The notes beneath the pieces are model-generated. The model did no database searches, had not been told where the DNA came from, and saw only the letters and a program-made list of their open reading frames with translations. This document shows positions 8,680 to 16,605 of a stretch of 64,000 nucleotides of DNA, piece after piece. A program made the position numbers and the translations under genes. Origin of the DNA: Sulfuricella sp. T08 (GTDB lineage Bacteria > Pseudomonadota > Gammaproteobacteria > Burkholderiales > Sulfuricellaceae); NCBI RefSeq assembly GCF_000971475.1, contig NZ_DF967533.1, forward strand, positions 62,001 through 126,000, given 5' to 3'. Numbering within the stretch: the first letter of the stretch is position 1; every line of letters starts with the position of its first letter.

Positions 8680-9537
8680 ATGGCCAAAAAAAGAAAACAA
8701 AGCCCGTTCGAAGACTTGATCGACATTACCGCCTTGTTCCCATGGTGGGTAGGCGTACTCTTGGCGATCATTATATATTTCGTCCTCCACCACTTTGCAA
8801 CCGCAGTAGTAGCGCCGCCTGTGTCGCCAGGTCAAATGGGCTCTATGGTCGCAAACCAACTCGGCAAGACTCTTGCCCTATTTGGGCAATACCTGATCCC
8901 TCTAGCTTTCTTGATTGGTGCCGGTGTTTCCGCCTATGGGCGGCATAAACGGGCCGCGTTATTCGAAGACGTACAAGAAGGCTCATCCCCTTCTGTACTA
9001 AATGGCATGACTTGGCAGGAATTTGAGATGCTGGTGGGCGAGGCATTTCGACGTGGGGGGTACACGGTTACCGAAACTGGCGGTGGCGGCACCGATGGTG
9101 GCGTTGATCTTGTTCTGAAAAAAGATGGCGAGAAATTTCTGGTCCAATGCAAGCAGTGGAAAGCCTTCAAAGTTGGTGTTACAACAATTCGTGAATTATA
9201 TGGCGTAATGGCCGCCGGGGGCGCTACTGGCGGGTTCGTGGTGACGTCTGGCGTTTTTACGCAGGAAGCAAAATCCTTTGCGGAAGGAAGAAACATTGAC
9301 CTAATCGATGGCGCTGAATTGACGACCATTATCCAGAAAGTACAACAACCCCAAGCCACTGCCGCCATTGCACAGCCCGCGCATCCAAGCTCCCTGACGG
9401 CAACTGCCGACCCAAGCTGCCCGAAGTGTGGCAGCTCCATGGTAAAGCGGACTGCCAAGCAAGGCTCCAATACTGGCAAGGCATTCTGGGGCTGTACCAC
9501 CTTTCCGCAATGCCGCGGGACAGTTCAGATTAACTAA
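8680..9537 (+). CDS. Membrane Mrr-type restriction endonuclease with zinc finger
   Basis: 285 residues with two transmembrane segments (about 22-44 and 66-86), then an Mrr-like PD-(D/E)XK domain (Pfam PF04471): GGGTDGGVDLVL supplies the catalytic Asp and FLVQCKQWK the Q-x-K motif (Gln156, Lys158), followed by the helix TTIRELYGVMAA and GGFVVTSGVFT. The C-terminus is a topoisomerase-type zinc ribbon, CPKCGSSMV ... FWGCTTFPQC. Such proteins are Type IV-like restriction candidates anchored to the inner membrane with the nuclease in the cytoplasm. It follows the DUF2075 gene by 68 bases and may share its transcript, although its composition is closer to the chromosome. Confidence 0.88.
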   Translation: MAKKRKQSPFEDLIDITALFPWWVGVLLAIIIYFVLHHFATAVVAPPVSPGQMGSMVANQLGKTLALFGQYLIPLAFLIGAGVSAYGRHKRAALFEDVQEGSSPSVLNGMTWQEFEMLVGEAFRRGGYTVTETGGGGTDGGVDLVLKKDGEKFLVQCKQWKAFKVGVTTIRELYGVMAAGGATGGFVVTSGVFTQEAKSFAEGRNIDLIDGAELTTIIQKVQQPQATAAIAQPAHPSSLTATADPSCPKCGSSMVKRTAKQGSNTGKAFWGCTTFPQCRGTVQIN

Positions 9538-9540
9538 AGA

Positions 9541-9590
9541 ACCATTTCGTTGCCCCTATGAAAAAATCATTCGAAGCCACTTCCCTTTAG
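9541..9590. repeat. Dispersed palindromic repeat, partial copy A
   Basis: Right half of a repeat found complete at 10820-10904, 12450-12531 and 46783-46864. It has the CATTTCGTTG box, an A-run, and TCGAAGCC followed by a C-rich TTTAG end. The left arm is missing; the copy begins three bases after the endonuclease stop codon. Confidence 0.6.
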
Positions 9591-9678
9591 CTAGCGATAG
9601 CTCGCGCAGGATGTATAGCCTCCCCTTCCCCGTTTCATTCCTATAATGAATTTAGCTCTGCGCTCGGAGGGATGGGCC

Positions 9679-9936
9679 ATGTTCCGGAAAGACCTGATCG
9701 AGCTCCTGTTTCATCACCCCATGGGGCTCTACGATATCGACTAGCCTTTGGGCATCGACCCCAAGGATGTGGAGGACGATATTCGCCATCTCGCCCGCAC
9801 CCTGAAACGCTCCTCCGAATACCGGCTGGTGGTGCACCCGGCGACTTGTCATAAATGCGGCTTTGTTTTTTCTGCCGAGCACCTGCACAAGCCCGGCAAG
9901 TGCCCCCACTGCCGGGAAACGTGGATTATCGCGTAA
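9679..9936 (+). pseudogene. HTH/zinc-ribbon regulator interrupted by amber stop
   Basis: From ATG 9679 (GGAGG eight bases upstream) the frame reads MFRKDLIELLFHHPMGLYDID, then TAG at 9742-9744, then continues in the same frame to TAA at 9934-9936 with GIDPKDVEDDIRHL and a zinc ribbon, CHKCGFVF ... KPGKCPHC. Joined, this is an 85-codon protein of the small predicted transcriptional-regulator family with an N-terminal HTH and a C-terminal zinc ribbon. The stop falls inside the HTH, so the start and ribosome site are intact but the product is cut at 21 residues. A restart at the TTG at 9748 could give only the zinc-ribbon half. Recent decay is the simplest reading; a sequencing error is possible. 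Confidence 0.75.
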
Positions 9937-10128
9937 TAGGGGACGTAGCCCGATTAATCGAGGACTTTCCATAATCCTCATTCCTACGATGGCGCAGCAA
10001 CCTCAAGGGAAAACCGTCATCACCTGGATCTTGGAATTCAGGCAAGATTTCAACTTGGTTACCGTTTTTAAACATTTAGAATCCCTTCGGTTTCTGACAG
10101 GTTTCGATTGTATTTTTTGCCCCAATCA

Positions 10129-10494
10129 CTAAATTTGATAAGGGACACGAACACCGGGTTCGTCCTTCGAAAAATCCTTCGTGTTCCGCGTGACCAGTAT
10201 TCTTTTGTGCACCAGAGCAGTTGCCCACACGATGGCATCAGGTAATTTGATTTTGTGTTTCTTGCGGAGTGCTACGGCCAAATGACTGACCTGCTCATCT
10301 ATAGGCAAATTGACGAAGGCACCCAAAAAATTCTGGATGATTGCCTCGGTCTCTGGCGTTGCTCCCACCATGATTTCCATCCAGGTTATCAGGCTGATGG
10401 CTTTGTCGGTGTACCTGTCCAGTTCAATTTTTGCCTGTTCGATCCCATTGAGGTAGTCGACCAATATATTGGTATCAAATAGCGCGCTTACCAT
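10129..10494 (-). CDS. VapC-like PIN-domain toxin
   Basis: PIN-domain ribonuclease of the VapC type, about 121 residues. Acidic active-site residues are visible: Asp in LFDTNILVDYL near the N-terminus, Glu in WMEIMVGA, Asp in LPDAIVWATA and the following TRNTKDF segment. The frame opens at 10548, but the start at 10494 gives the normal PIN N-terminus and overlaps the stop of the upstream antitoxin gene by seven bases, the usual arrangement for translational coupling. Expected to cleave RNA and to be neutralised by the ribbon-helix-helix partner. Confidence 0.92.
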   Translation of the reverse strand: MVSALFDTNILVDYLNGIEQAKIELDRYTDKAISLITWMEIMVGATPETEAIIQNFLGAFVNLPIDEQVSHLAVALRKKHKIKLPDAIVWATALVHKRILVTRNTKDFSKDEPGVRVPYQI

Positions 10495-10700
10495 TCGGAG
10501 CGTGCCTGCTCTTGATAGGTTAAACCATCTACCTTGCGACCCTTCCAAAGACCGAACGCCTCAGCGACACCCGGCTTTTTCTTTTCCAGGTAATCAGAAA
10601 TTGCCCGACGGACGACTTCAGCACGAGAGACCTTCTCGGCTTCGCATATAGCCGTCAAATCTTTGATCTGCCTGTCTGGGATATCGACCAATGTTCGCAT
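10488..10700 (-). CDS. Ribbon-helix-helix antitoxin (VapB-like)
   Basis: About 70 residues. The N-terminal half (MRTLVDIPDRQIKDL, then SRAEVVRRAISDYLEKKK) is a ribbon-helix-helix DNA-binding fold of the CopG/Arc type; the C-terminal tail with FGLWKGRKVDGL is the likely toxin-binding part. AAGGAAAA precedes the ATG at 10700; the longer frame to 10751 would run through the probable promoter. It should repress the operon together with the toxin, probably at the palindrome just upstream. Confidence 0.9.
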   Translation of the reverse strand: MRTLVDIPDRQIKDLTAICEAEKVSRAEVVRRAISDYLEKKKPGVAEAFGLWKGRKVDGLTYQEQARSEW

Positions 10701-10717
10701 ATCATTTTCCTTGTTGA

Positions 10718-10734
10718 TGATGTTATCTACATCA
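10718..10734. promoter_or_regulatory. Candidate VapBC operator
   Basis: Perfect inverted repeat TGATGT-TATCT-ACATCA, 18-34 bases upstream of the antitoxin start, in AT-rich promoter sequence. Position and symmetry fit autoregulation by a dimeric ribbon-helix-helix protein. Confidence 0.5.
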
Positions 10735-10819
10735 TATATCACTATATGCAATAAATCTACTCAGGCGATTTTTAACTGGAAAGTGCAATACAAATTAGTT
10801 TCTGAGTCTGCAGACAGCC

Positions 10820-10904
10820 AAATGGGTCAGCTTCAGATCGATTTTCTTTGCCGGTTCCATTTCGTTGTCTCCTTTGAAAAAACCATTCGAAGATGGCCCC
10901 TTTG
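10820..10904. repeat. Dispersed palindromic repeat, copy B
   Basis: Starts with AAATGGGTCAGCTTC and ends with the imperfect inverse GAAGATGGCCCCTTTG. The core shares the TTTTCTT, CATTTCGTTG and A-run boxes with copies C and D. It lies between the VapBC-type operon and the DUF4389 gene. Confidence 0.65.
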
Positions 10905-10953
10905 TTCGGCGAACGTCTATATTTTGATATCAAAACGGCGCGCGGAGGCATCG

Positions 10954-11226
10954 ATGACACAACATGGAAACGAGACATCCACGGAAAACAACATCTGGTT
11001 GCGCGGTGGTTTCATGATCCTGCTTGGCATACTCTACAGCTTGGCTGGGACGGTGTTGTTGGTGGTGGCGGTGCTACAGTTCATCTTTGTTTTGCTTGGC
11101 AGCGCGCCCAACACCAGGCTGCTCACCTTTGGTCGCAGCTTGGGAAGCTACGTTCAACAGATTGTTAACTTTCAATCCTTCAATACCGAGGAAAAGCCTT
11201 TTCCTTTCAACGATTGGCCGTCGTAA
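10954..11226 (+). CDS. DUF4389 membrane protein
   Basis: 90-residue inner-membrane protein matching DUF4389: a hydrophobic helix pair (about residues 18-48), then NTRLLTFGRSLGSYVQQIVNF and the family's C-terminal PFPFNDWP motif. Function unknown. The open frame begins far upstream (10663), but the ATG at 10954 has a GGAGG 5-9 bases before it and gives the normal family length, so that start is used. Confidence 0.8.
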   Translation: MTQHGNETSTENNIWLRGGFMILLGILYSLAGTVLLVVAVLQFIFVLLGSAPNTRLLTFGRSLGSYVQQIVNFQSFNTEEKPFPFNDWPS

Positions 11227-11259
11227 CGTCGACCTGTATTACCACCGAATTCACTACTT

Positions 11260-11298
11260 CCCTCTCCCTAACCCTCTCCCGCAGGCGGGCGAGGGGAC
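11260..11298. repeat. Intergenic CCCTCTCCC repeat
   Basis: A CCCTCTCCCTAACCCTCTCC-type element with an imperfect G-rich inverse (GGGCGAGGGGA), a motif often seen between genes in Proteobacteria. A related but perfect hairpin lies at 38221-38267. Possibly REP-like or a terminator after the DUF4389 gene. Confidence 0.5.
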
Positions 11299-11382
11299 TT
11301 ATATGCATGGGGAAGGAACTATTTTATTAACCATAGGTGGCGTACCACGATTATCTTTCACGACAATGCATAAATCTTGATA

Positions 11383-11420
11383 ATTCCCTTAATGGGTATT
11401 ATCATTCCCTATATGGGAAC
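11383..11420. promoter_or_regulatory. Tandem palindromic operators at the HTH-MNT start
   Basis: Two 17-base palindromic boxes, ATTCCCTTAATGGGTAT (11383-11399) and ATTCCCTATATGGGAAC (11404-11420), repeat with a 21-base period, i.e. two helical turns on the same DNA face. The second box contains the ATG at 11413. This is a strong candidate autoregulatory site for the winged-helix domain encoded just downstream. Confidence 0.6.
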
Positions 11421-12042
11421 GACAAAAGCCAGTCTATCAGACGCCTTATTTACAAAAACACAGCAGCGCGTAGTCGGGCTGCTGTTCGGCAATCCGGACA
11501 GAAGTTACTACGCGAATGAAATCGTCCGCTTCGCAGGCGCTGGTACGGGTGCGGTTCAACGGGAACTGGAAAAGCTGACAGCAGCCGGGCTGCTTTCGGT
11601 AACGAAGATCGGCAACCAGAAGCACTACCAGGCTGATCGTCAATCGCCGATTTTCGAGGAGCTGCGCGGCATTGTCTTGAAAACTTTCGGCGTGGCAGAT
11701 GTGCTGCGTGAGGCATTGGCCCCATTGCAAAACAGCATCCGCGCTGCTTTCATTTATGGATCGGTCGCCAAGGGCAGCGATACTGCACGTAGCGATATTG
11801 ACGTGATGGTGATTGGTGAAAATTTGTCCTATGCCGATGTGTTTTCTTGCTTGGCTCAAACGGAAAGCCGAATCGGCCGTGCCATTAACCCGACTGTTTA
11901 TAGTCCGGATGAATTCAAACGCAAACTTTTGGATGGCAGTGATTTTCTGTTACGGACACTGGAACAGCCGAAGATATATTTAATTGGAGCGGATGATGAC
12001 CTCCCAAAACCTGGCGAACCTGGCAAAGACCGGCCAGCTTAA
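11413..12042 (+). CDS. Winged-helix/nucleotidyltransferase (MNT-type) protein
   Basis: About 209 residues. N-terminal winged HTH (LFTKTQQRVVGLLFG, YYANEIVRFAG, VQRELEKLTAAGLLSV), then a minimal nucleotidyltransferase domain with GSVAKGSDTARSDIDVMVIG, carrying the GS and D-x-D residues of the fold. MNT proteins paired with HEPN partners act as antitoxins, in studied cases by adding nucleotides to the HEPN toxin. Alternative starts exist at TTG 11377 and ATG 11392; 11413 gives the typical family N-terminus. The next gene, a HEPN-like protein, overlaps its 3' end. Confidence 0.85.
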   Translation: MGTTKASLSDALFTKTQQRVVGLLFGNPDRSYYANEIVRFAGAGTGAVQRELEKLTAAGLLSVTKIGNQKHYQADRQSPIFEELRGIVLKTFGVADVLREALAPLQNSIRAAFIYGSVAKGSDTARSDIDVMVIGENLSYADVFSCLAQTESRIGRAINPTVYSPDEFKRKLLDGSDFLLRTLEQPKIYLIGADDDLPKPGEPGKDRPA

Positions 12043-12417
12043 AGCGGAAGCACCAAGTCGGAAGGAATTCGAAGGCTTGGTACGTTCCGCCCGCGCTCGG
12101 CTGAAAGATGCGCATATAAAAACGCTATCTATCGAGAGCCGCTTCGATCTGGGCTACAACGCTTCCCATGCACTGGCACTGGCGGCCTTGCGCTGGCATG
12201 GCTACCGCTCGGAGAACCGTTACATTGTTTTTCAATGTCTGCAACATACGCTGGATTTTGCCCTGAGCATTGGCGGATATTGGCGCTGTGCCATGAGCGC
12301 CGCAACCTTGCGGAATACGAAGGACATCTGGAAATCGATGAACAACTGGTAAAGGATCTCGTTCAAGTGGCGGACTTGTTGCTGGAAAAAGTTTTTGCCT
12401 TGGTACCCCTGCCTTAG
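11993..12417 (+). pseudogene. HEPN-like partner gene, frameshifted
   Basis: The 5' part reads MMTSQNLANLAKTGQLKAE through RYIVFQCLQHTLD in one frame; homologous-looking sequence continues one frame earlier as PEHWRILALCHERRNLAEYEG to a TAG at 12415-12417. The switch falls near 12252-12266, in GGATTTTGCCC, and fits loss of one base. The joined product would be a ~140-residue helical HEPN-type protein, with the conserved RN of the HEPN motif in the second frame. The unshifted frame ends at 12352 with an unrelated tail. It overlaps the nucleotidyltransferase gene by about 50 bases. Likely an inactivated toxin half; a sequencing error cannot be excluded. Confidence 0.65.
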
Positions 12418-12418
12418 T

Positions 12419-12531
12419 GAAGCCGCCCCCTTTGGTTCATCACCAATCAAAAGGGGGCGGCTTCGGATTATTTTTCTTGAACAGATTCATTTCGTTGGCC
12501 ATTTGGAAAAAATTTCGAAGCCGCCCCCTTT
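12419..12531. repeat. Dispersed palindromic repeat, copy C with hairpin
   Basis: The 15-mer GAAGCCGCCCCCTTT occurs at 12419-12433, inverted at 12450-12464, and again directly at 12517-12531. The first two form a perfect 15-bp hairpin with a 16-base loop directly after the HEPN-like gene; the last two bound the same core as copies B and D. It could terminate transcription of the MNT/HEPN operon as well as being a mobile repeat. Confidence 0.7.
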
Positions 12532-12554
12532 AGTTGCAACCCCCAACCACTGCC

Positions 12555-13871
12555 TCAGGCAGATTTTTCTTCCGCTCTTTTTCGCTCCAGAGATGCCCGA
12601 ACCAGATTGATGTGCTCGCGCAGGGTATATCGGAGATGAGCATATGCAACGGGAATCGGGCGATTGTTGGCACGGTCTTCCATGCTTTCAATTTGCGCCA
12701 GAAAATTTGCGTAACGGGCGGGTTCATACTGGCTTTTAATCTCGTTTTCCAGCGCCGAGAGTTCTCCATACCACCGATAAATCCGTGAAGTAATGCGCCA
12801 TCGATACAGGGCGGGAATGGCTCGCAGAATGGGGATGAGCACCAGTAACGGCAGGGCCATGACCAAGATGCGGTCTACCAGCACAGCTGCCCAGAATGGC
12901 AGGTAGCGCTGAAGGAAAGGCGGGCCGGATTTATAGTAACGTTCGGCGTCCTTGCTGATTTCAAACGTCACATCCTTAAATGCAGGAAACTCCTTTGCCT
13001 GCTGGAACATCCCTGCCTCGCCATGCACCTGGGACGTGGCTTGAGCCAAAAGGCTAACCAAAGCGGGATGGATATCGTTCCGCGCGACCAGATTGGCGGT
13101 AGCTGCGATCAGCGTTACATCCTGTTCGGGTATATCCCGCACCAGATCCACTGCGCCGCGCGGCAAGGTGACTTGCGAAAGAAAAGGGAAGCGTTTTACG
13201 TAAGCGCCGGCTTGTGCGAAGTGCATGAGGCGGACGCCGTCCATACTCAGCAGTTTGTGTACCACTGCCGAATCGGCTCCAGCAATAATAAAAGCGGCGT
13301 CCACCGTGCCTTGCCGGATGGCTTCTGCGACGGCATCCCCGGCAAGAGGGGCAAGGCTTTCGCCTTCTTTGTTCATGTCATTGGCGGCCAATATTTGCAA
13401 TGCGAGTTTGCGCGTGCCGCTGCCTTCTGCGCCCCCCGCGAGTTTTTTACCCCGGAGTTGGGCTACCCGATCGAGAGGGGCTTTGCTCCTGTAGAACACC
13501 CACAAGGGCTCGTAGTACATGCTGCCCAGTGACATCAGATCTTTGCCGTCTTCAGCCGTGGCGGTTCCGCCCTGAATGAAACCAATGGTAATGTGGCTGC
13601 TGCTGTCTTTCAGGCGCTGCAGGTTTTCCAGCGCACCGGATGAAGTTCGCAGTTCCAGCGTTATGCCGTGACGGGCCAGAATTTCTTTATATTGTTTGGC
13701 ATAGGCATGATACGCGCCACTCTCCGACCCGGTGGTCATGTAGAGCAGTTTGGGGGGCGCCGGTTGCACGAACATGGACGCAATCCAGAACAAGGCGATA
13801 ATCAGCGCAAGGGCGGGCAAAGCAACGACGAGCATTTCCCTGAGCGATTTATTGCTAAATGGATTTTTCAT
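12555..13871 (-). CDS. TAXI-family solute-binding protein, membrane anchored
   Basis: 438 residues. An N-terminal membrane segment (about 13-37) is followed by a TAXI-type (TRAP transporter-associated extracytoplasmic immunogenic) binding domain: YMTTGSESGAYHAYAKQY, TSSGALENLQRL, GFIQGGTA, and the ligand-binding loop GSGTRKLALQILAANDM. After about residue 320 come more hydrophobic segments and a charged C-terminal helix, a layout unlike the freely secreted binding proteins. No TRAP permease gene is nearby, so it may be a membrane-tethered sensor or a transporter part encoded elsewhere. Ligand unknown. Confidence 0.85.
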   Translation of the reverse strand: MKNPFSNKSLREMLVVALPALALIIALFWIASMFVQPAPPKLLYMTTGSESGAYHAYAKQYKEILARHGITLELRTSSGALENLQRLKDSSSHITIGFIQGGTATAEDGKDLMSLGSMYYEPLWVFYRSKAPLDRVAQLRGKKLAGGAEGSGTRKLALQILAANDMNKEGESLAPLAGDAVAEAIRQGTVDAAFIIAGADSAVVHKLLSMDGVRLMHFAQAGAYVKRFPFLSQVTLPRGAVDLVRDIPEQDVTLIAATANLVARNDIHPALVSLLAQATSQVHGEAGMFQQAKEFPAFKDVTFEISKDAERYYKSGPPFLQRYLPFWAAVLVDRILVMALPLLVLIPILRAIPALYRWRITSRIYRWYGELSALENEIKSQYEPARYANFLAQIESMEDRANNRPIPVAYAHLRYTLREHINLVRASLERKRAEEKSA

Positions 13872-13913
13872 ACAGATTCCGTGATGAGCTGCCTGACTCA
13901 GGTGCTAAGGTAT

Positions 13914-14777
13914 TCATAACTCCTGAGTTTTAAAAGTATTGCACTGTTTGGGATCCCCGCTTTCAATACCACGTTTAAACCATCGCACACGTTGTTCAGA
14001 AGTGCCGTGGGTAAACGTTTCAGGCACTGCGTAACCTCTGGCCTGTTTCTGCAATCTGTCATCACCGATGGCGGTGGCCGCAGTCAAGGCCTGTTCGATT
14101 TCCCCCGGTTCAATAATGTGTCTCATGGTGTTGGCACGGTTGCCCCATATCCCTGCATAACAATCGGCTTGCAGTTCGAGACGAACGGACAGCGAATTTG
14201 CTTTGGCCTTGCTGCCCGCTCGTTGCTGGGCAGCATGAACCTTATCCGAAGTGCCGAGTAATTTTTGCACATGGTGGCCCACCTCATGTGCGATCACGTA
14301 GGCTTCTGCAAATTCGCCCGGCGCATGAAAGCGTTCTTTCAGGTCGCGGTAGAAGGCGAGATCAATATAAACTTTCTGATCAAGCGAGCAATAAAACGGC
14401 CCCATGGCGGTGGCGCCGGTGCCGCATGCGGTCGGGGTTGAACCTGTAAACAGGACGAGTTTCGGAACTTTATATTCTTTGCCCGCTTCAGAAAAAACGC
14501 CTGTCCAGGTATCTTCGGTATCTGCCAGCACTTTTGAAACAAACGTCGCCATTTCATCGTTGGCTGGCGGTTTATGGGACTGCACCGACCGGGGTGAAGG
14601 CTGAGTACCATTTGAAAGCAGGCCAAGTACAGCAGATGGGTCTATCCCAAAGAAATAGCTGGCAACCAGTGCCAGCACGACGCCACCTATGCCCAACCTT
14701 CCTGAGCTGAAGCCGCCGCCGTCTGAGCCGCGCCGATCTTCTACATTGTCACTTAATCGTTCATCATCCAGACGCAT
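13914..14777 (-). CDS. Neutral zinc metallopeptidase (YpfJ family)
   Basis: 287 residues of the YpfJ/neutral zinc metallopeptidase family (Pfam PF04228). It has a cytoplasmic N-terminus rich in Asp/Gly, one membrane helix (about 30-46), and a zincin domain with the HEVGHH motif at 164-169 and a downstream ELQADCYAG that supplies the third ligand. CGTGATAMGPFYCSLDQKVYIDL is the family's signature strand region and contains two Cys. Substrate unknown. It ends 43 bases before the TAXI gene on the same strand. Confidence 0.9.
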   Translation of the reverse strand: MRLDDERLSDNVEDRRGSDGGGFSSGRLGIGGVVLALVASYFFGIDPSAVLGLLSNGTQPSPRSVQSHKPPANDEMATFVSKVLADTEDTWTGVFSEAGKEYKVPKLVLFTGSTPTACGTGATAMGPFYCSLDQKVYIDLAFYRDLKERFHAPGEFAEAYVIAHEVGHHVQKLLGTSDKVHAAQQRAGSKAKANSLSVRLELQADCYAGIWGNRANTMRHIIEPGEIEQALTAATAIGDDRLQKQARGYAVPETFTHGTSEQRVRWFKRGIESGDPKQCNTFKTQEL

Positions 14778-14993
14778 AATTATCCTCGTAAAGAAATGAT
14801 CGTGGTTACTGGTGCGGCTGACCGGCAGCCTTCAGCAGACTCGACAAATCATCTGGGGTTAGTGCCGCCGGTTGCGGCCCCTCTATTTTTCCCTGGGTCC
14901 AGTCCACCACCGCACTTGCACCCCATGCCACCAGGTAGGCGAGTACAACACCATTATGCCGCGAGTCATGCCCTTGGGGATGCCATGTTCATC

Positions 14994-15040
14994 GAAAACC
15001 CCATGAAACAAGGTCGCCCCCTTTGGTTCATGGGGTTTTC
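14994..15040. repeat. 14-bp perfect hairpin at a gene end
   Basis: GAAAACCCCATGAA at 14994-15007 and its exact inverse at 15027-15040, loop 19 bases. The right arm includes the stop codon (15028-15030) of the upstream minus-strand gene. The loop holds CGCCCCCTTTGGTTCAT-like sequence shared with copy C of the dispersed repeat. It may act as a terminator. Confidence 0.5.
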
Positions 15041-16359
15041 CAGGGATAGCGGCCCAGCATTCCGCTGCCTTGTTCCATGGTGGTCTTCTGTAGCAGCAGA
15101 ACATTGAACAGAAGATGATGAACTGATGTGCCGACTTTTTCCCAGCCGGTAGTCAAGAAACCCACGTTGCCATATTGGCCGGGGATGTTTTCCGGTGGGT
15201 CTGCGCGTGTTCGGTCATCCTGCAGGTAGAGGTGGACTTCGACCGGCAGGGGTTTTTCCATTTCAAGCTGCACCAGAAGCAGCCCGTAGGCATTTTCAAC
15301 GGCAAAACGCTGGCCGGCCACTTTGTTGAACCGTTCTTTTTCCGGGGTCATGTGGCCGTCGACGGCAAGCCCCTTGGGTGTGTCACCGCCATGAATGCGT
15401 AACCCGGGCAAGGCGGGATCGTCATTCCAGTCTATGCTGGTAAAGGTCTTTATGTCGGAAAAGAACCAACCCAAGGGGAAGGGAAAGTCGATGGTGGTGT
15501 CCATCTGAAAACCATTGGCGTAAGCCACGTAATCGACTGTCACTGAAGGGCTCTGCAAATAGCCGATGACGCGCACTGAATTGACTGTTCGTCGAATGAT
15601 GCGTACATGGCCCTCTTTGACAGCGACGATGCGCGACACATAATCGTCCTGGGTACGGGTGAAGCCGATGTTGCCGAAGAGTTTTCCATGGTGGCGGATC
15701 TTCATGGTGTCGAGCAGGTTCGGGCTCCATTTACTTGCTTCGCCGGTATGCCATTGCAGGCTGCTGACCATGAAAGGGTGATCGCTTGAAAAGCCGATCC
15801 GGTAGGCATTGGTTTCAATGACATCACGGAGGGGATCGTAAGCTACATAGTACTTGCTTGGTGGGGTCGGCAGGTTTTGTGCGCTATTTGTTACCAGCAG
15901 ATAGACCCACTTCTGCGCCCCGCTTTTCGGGTCAACCAGGGCAATTTCAACGGCGGGTTGCTGTGCGTATTGTTCAGGTATGAGTGTGATGCGCTCCCCC
16001 GCGTCGGCGGTCATGAATACACACTCGTCGGCAGCCCCGAGCATTGAGGTGTTAACGGTAACATTCCTGGCTAGTTCATAGCTGCCGTTGGCATCTTTTC
16101 GGTCGATCTGAAAGGGTATTGCTTCCAGCGCATTGCCATGCCGGGCTATCGCACGTATTTTTGCAGCGGGTACGCCCAGCAATGTTTTGACTTCGGCTCC
16201 GCGAACGATGACGGGATAGTACGGAGATGACAGCGAGACTTTGACGGTCATTTTCGGGATCGCAACGGTCTCGGCAGCGCGAGCCGGGGAGGCGCAGAGG
16301 GCTATTGCCAGCAAGACAATATTTGCACACCGGGGGAACGCATGAGGTGATGTTTTCAT
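15028..16359 (-). CDS. Secreted protein of unknown function
   Basis: 443 residues from the ATG at 16359 (AGGAAA before it; the frame is open for 21 further codons with no better start). A signal peptide is clear: a hydrophobic stretch then CASPARAAET near residue 30. The mature protein is beta-rich, with repeated hydrophobic-aromatic strands (SSPYYPVIVRGAE, EAIPFQIDRKDANGSYEL, WHTGEASKW, FPFPLGWFFSDIKTF) and no catalytic motif that I recognise. Periplasmic or outer-membrane location is likely. I cannot name a family. Its stop lies inside a hairpin. Confidence 0.75.
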   Translation of the reverse strand: MKTSPHAFPRCANIVLLAIALCASPARAAETVAIPKMTVKVSLSSPYYPVIVRGAEVKTLLGVPAAKIRAIARHGNALEAIPFQIDRKDANGSYELARNVTVNTSMLGAADECVFMTADAGERITLIPEQYAQQPAVEIALVDPKSGAQKWVYLLVTNSAQNLPTPPSKYYVAYDPLRDVIETNAYRIGFSSDHPFMVSSLQWHTGEASKWSPNLLDTMKIRHHGKLFGNIGFTRTQDDYVSRIVAVKEGHVRIIRRTVNSVRVIGYLQSPSVTVDYVAYANGFQMDTTIDFPFPLGWFFSDIKTFTSIDWNDDPALPGLRIHGGDTPKGLAVDGHMTPEKERFNKVAGQRFAVENAYGLLLVQLEMEKPLPVEVHLYLQDDRTRADPPENIPGQYGNVGFLTTGWEKVGTSVHHLLFNVLLLQKTTMEQGSGMLGRYPWKTP

Positions 16360-16537
16360 TTTTTCCTGGATTTTTACGCGCCGAATCGGATCAAACATAA
16401 AGTAGTTAGTCTGCGAAAGCAAAGGAATCAGCGGACCCCTTCAGTTTAATTCGTTTGTTCTAACGGTCCAGGTAGTCATTCAGGGTGATCTCTGGCGCCA
16501 CTTTTGGGTGTGAATGGGTATGCTATTGCTTACCAGT

Positions 16538-16565
16538 AAAAAAGAAGCCGCCATCCGGCGGCTTC
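16538..16565 (-). terminator. Rho-independent terminator of the NTF2-like gene
   Basis: Stem GAAGCCGCC/GGCGGCTTC with an ATCC loop (16544-16565), followed on the minus strand by a run of six T. It lies 40 bases after the stop of the minus-strand gene at 16606. Confidence 0.75.
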
Positions 16566-16605
16566 ACTTCAACACGATTTATTGCGACTCTGGCCCTGAA
16601 GGTGG

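Noticed and set aside
9863-10132. 89-residue plus frame after the broken regulator
   Set aside because: Starts inside the pseudogene in another frame and has no domain.
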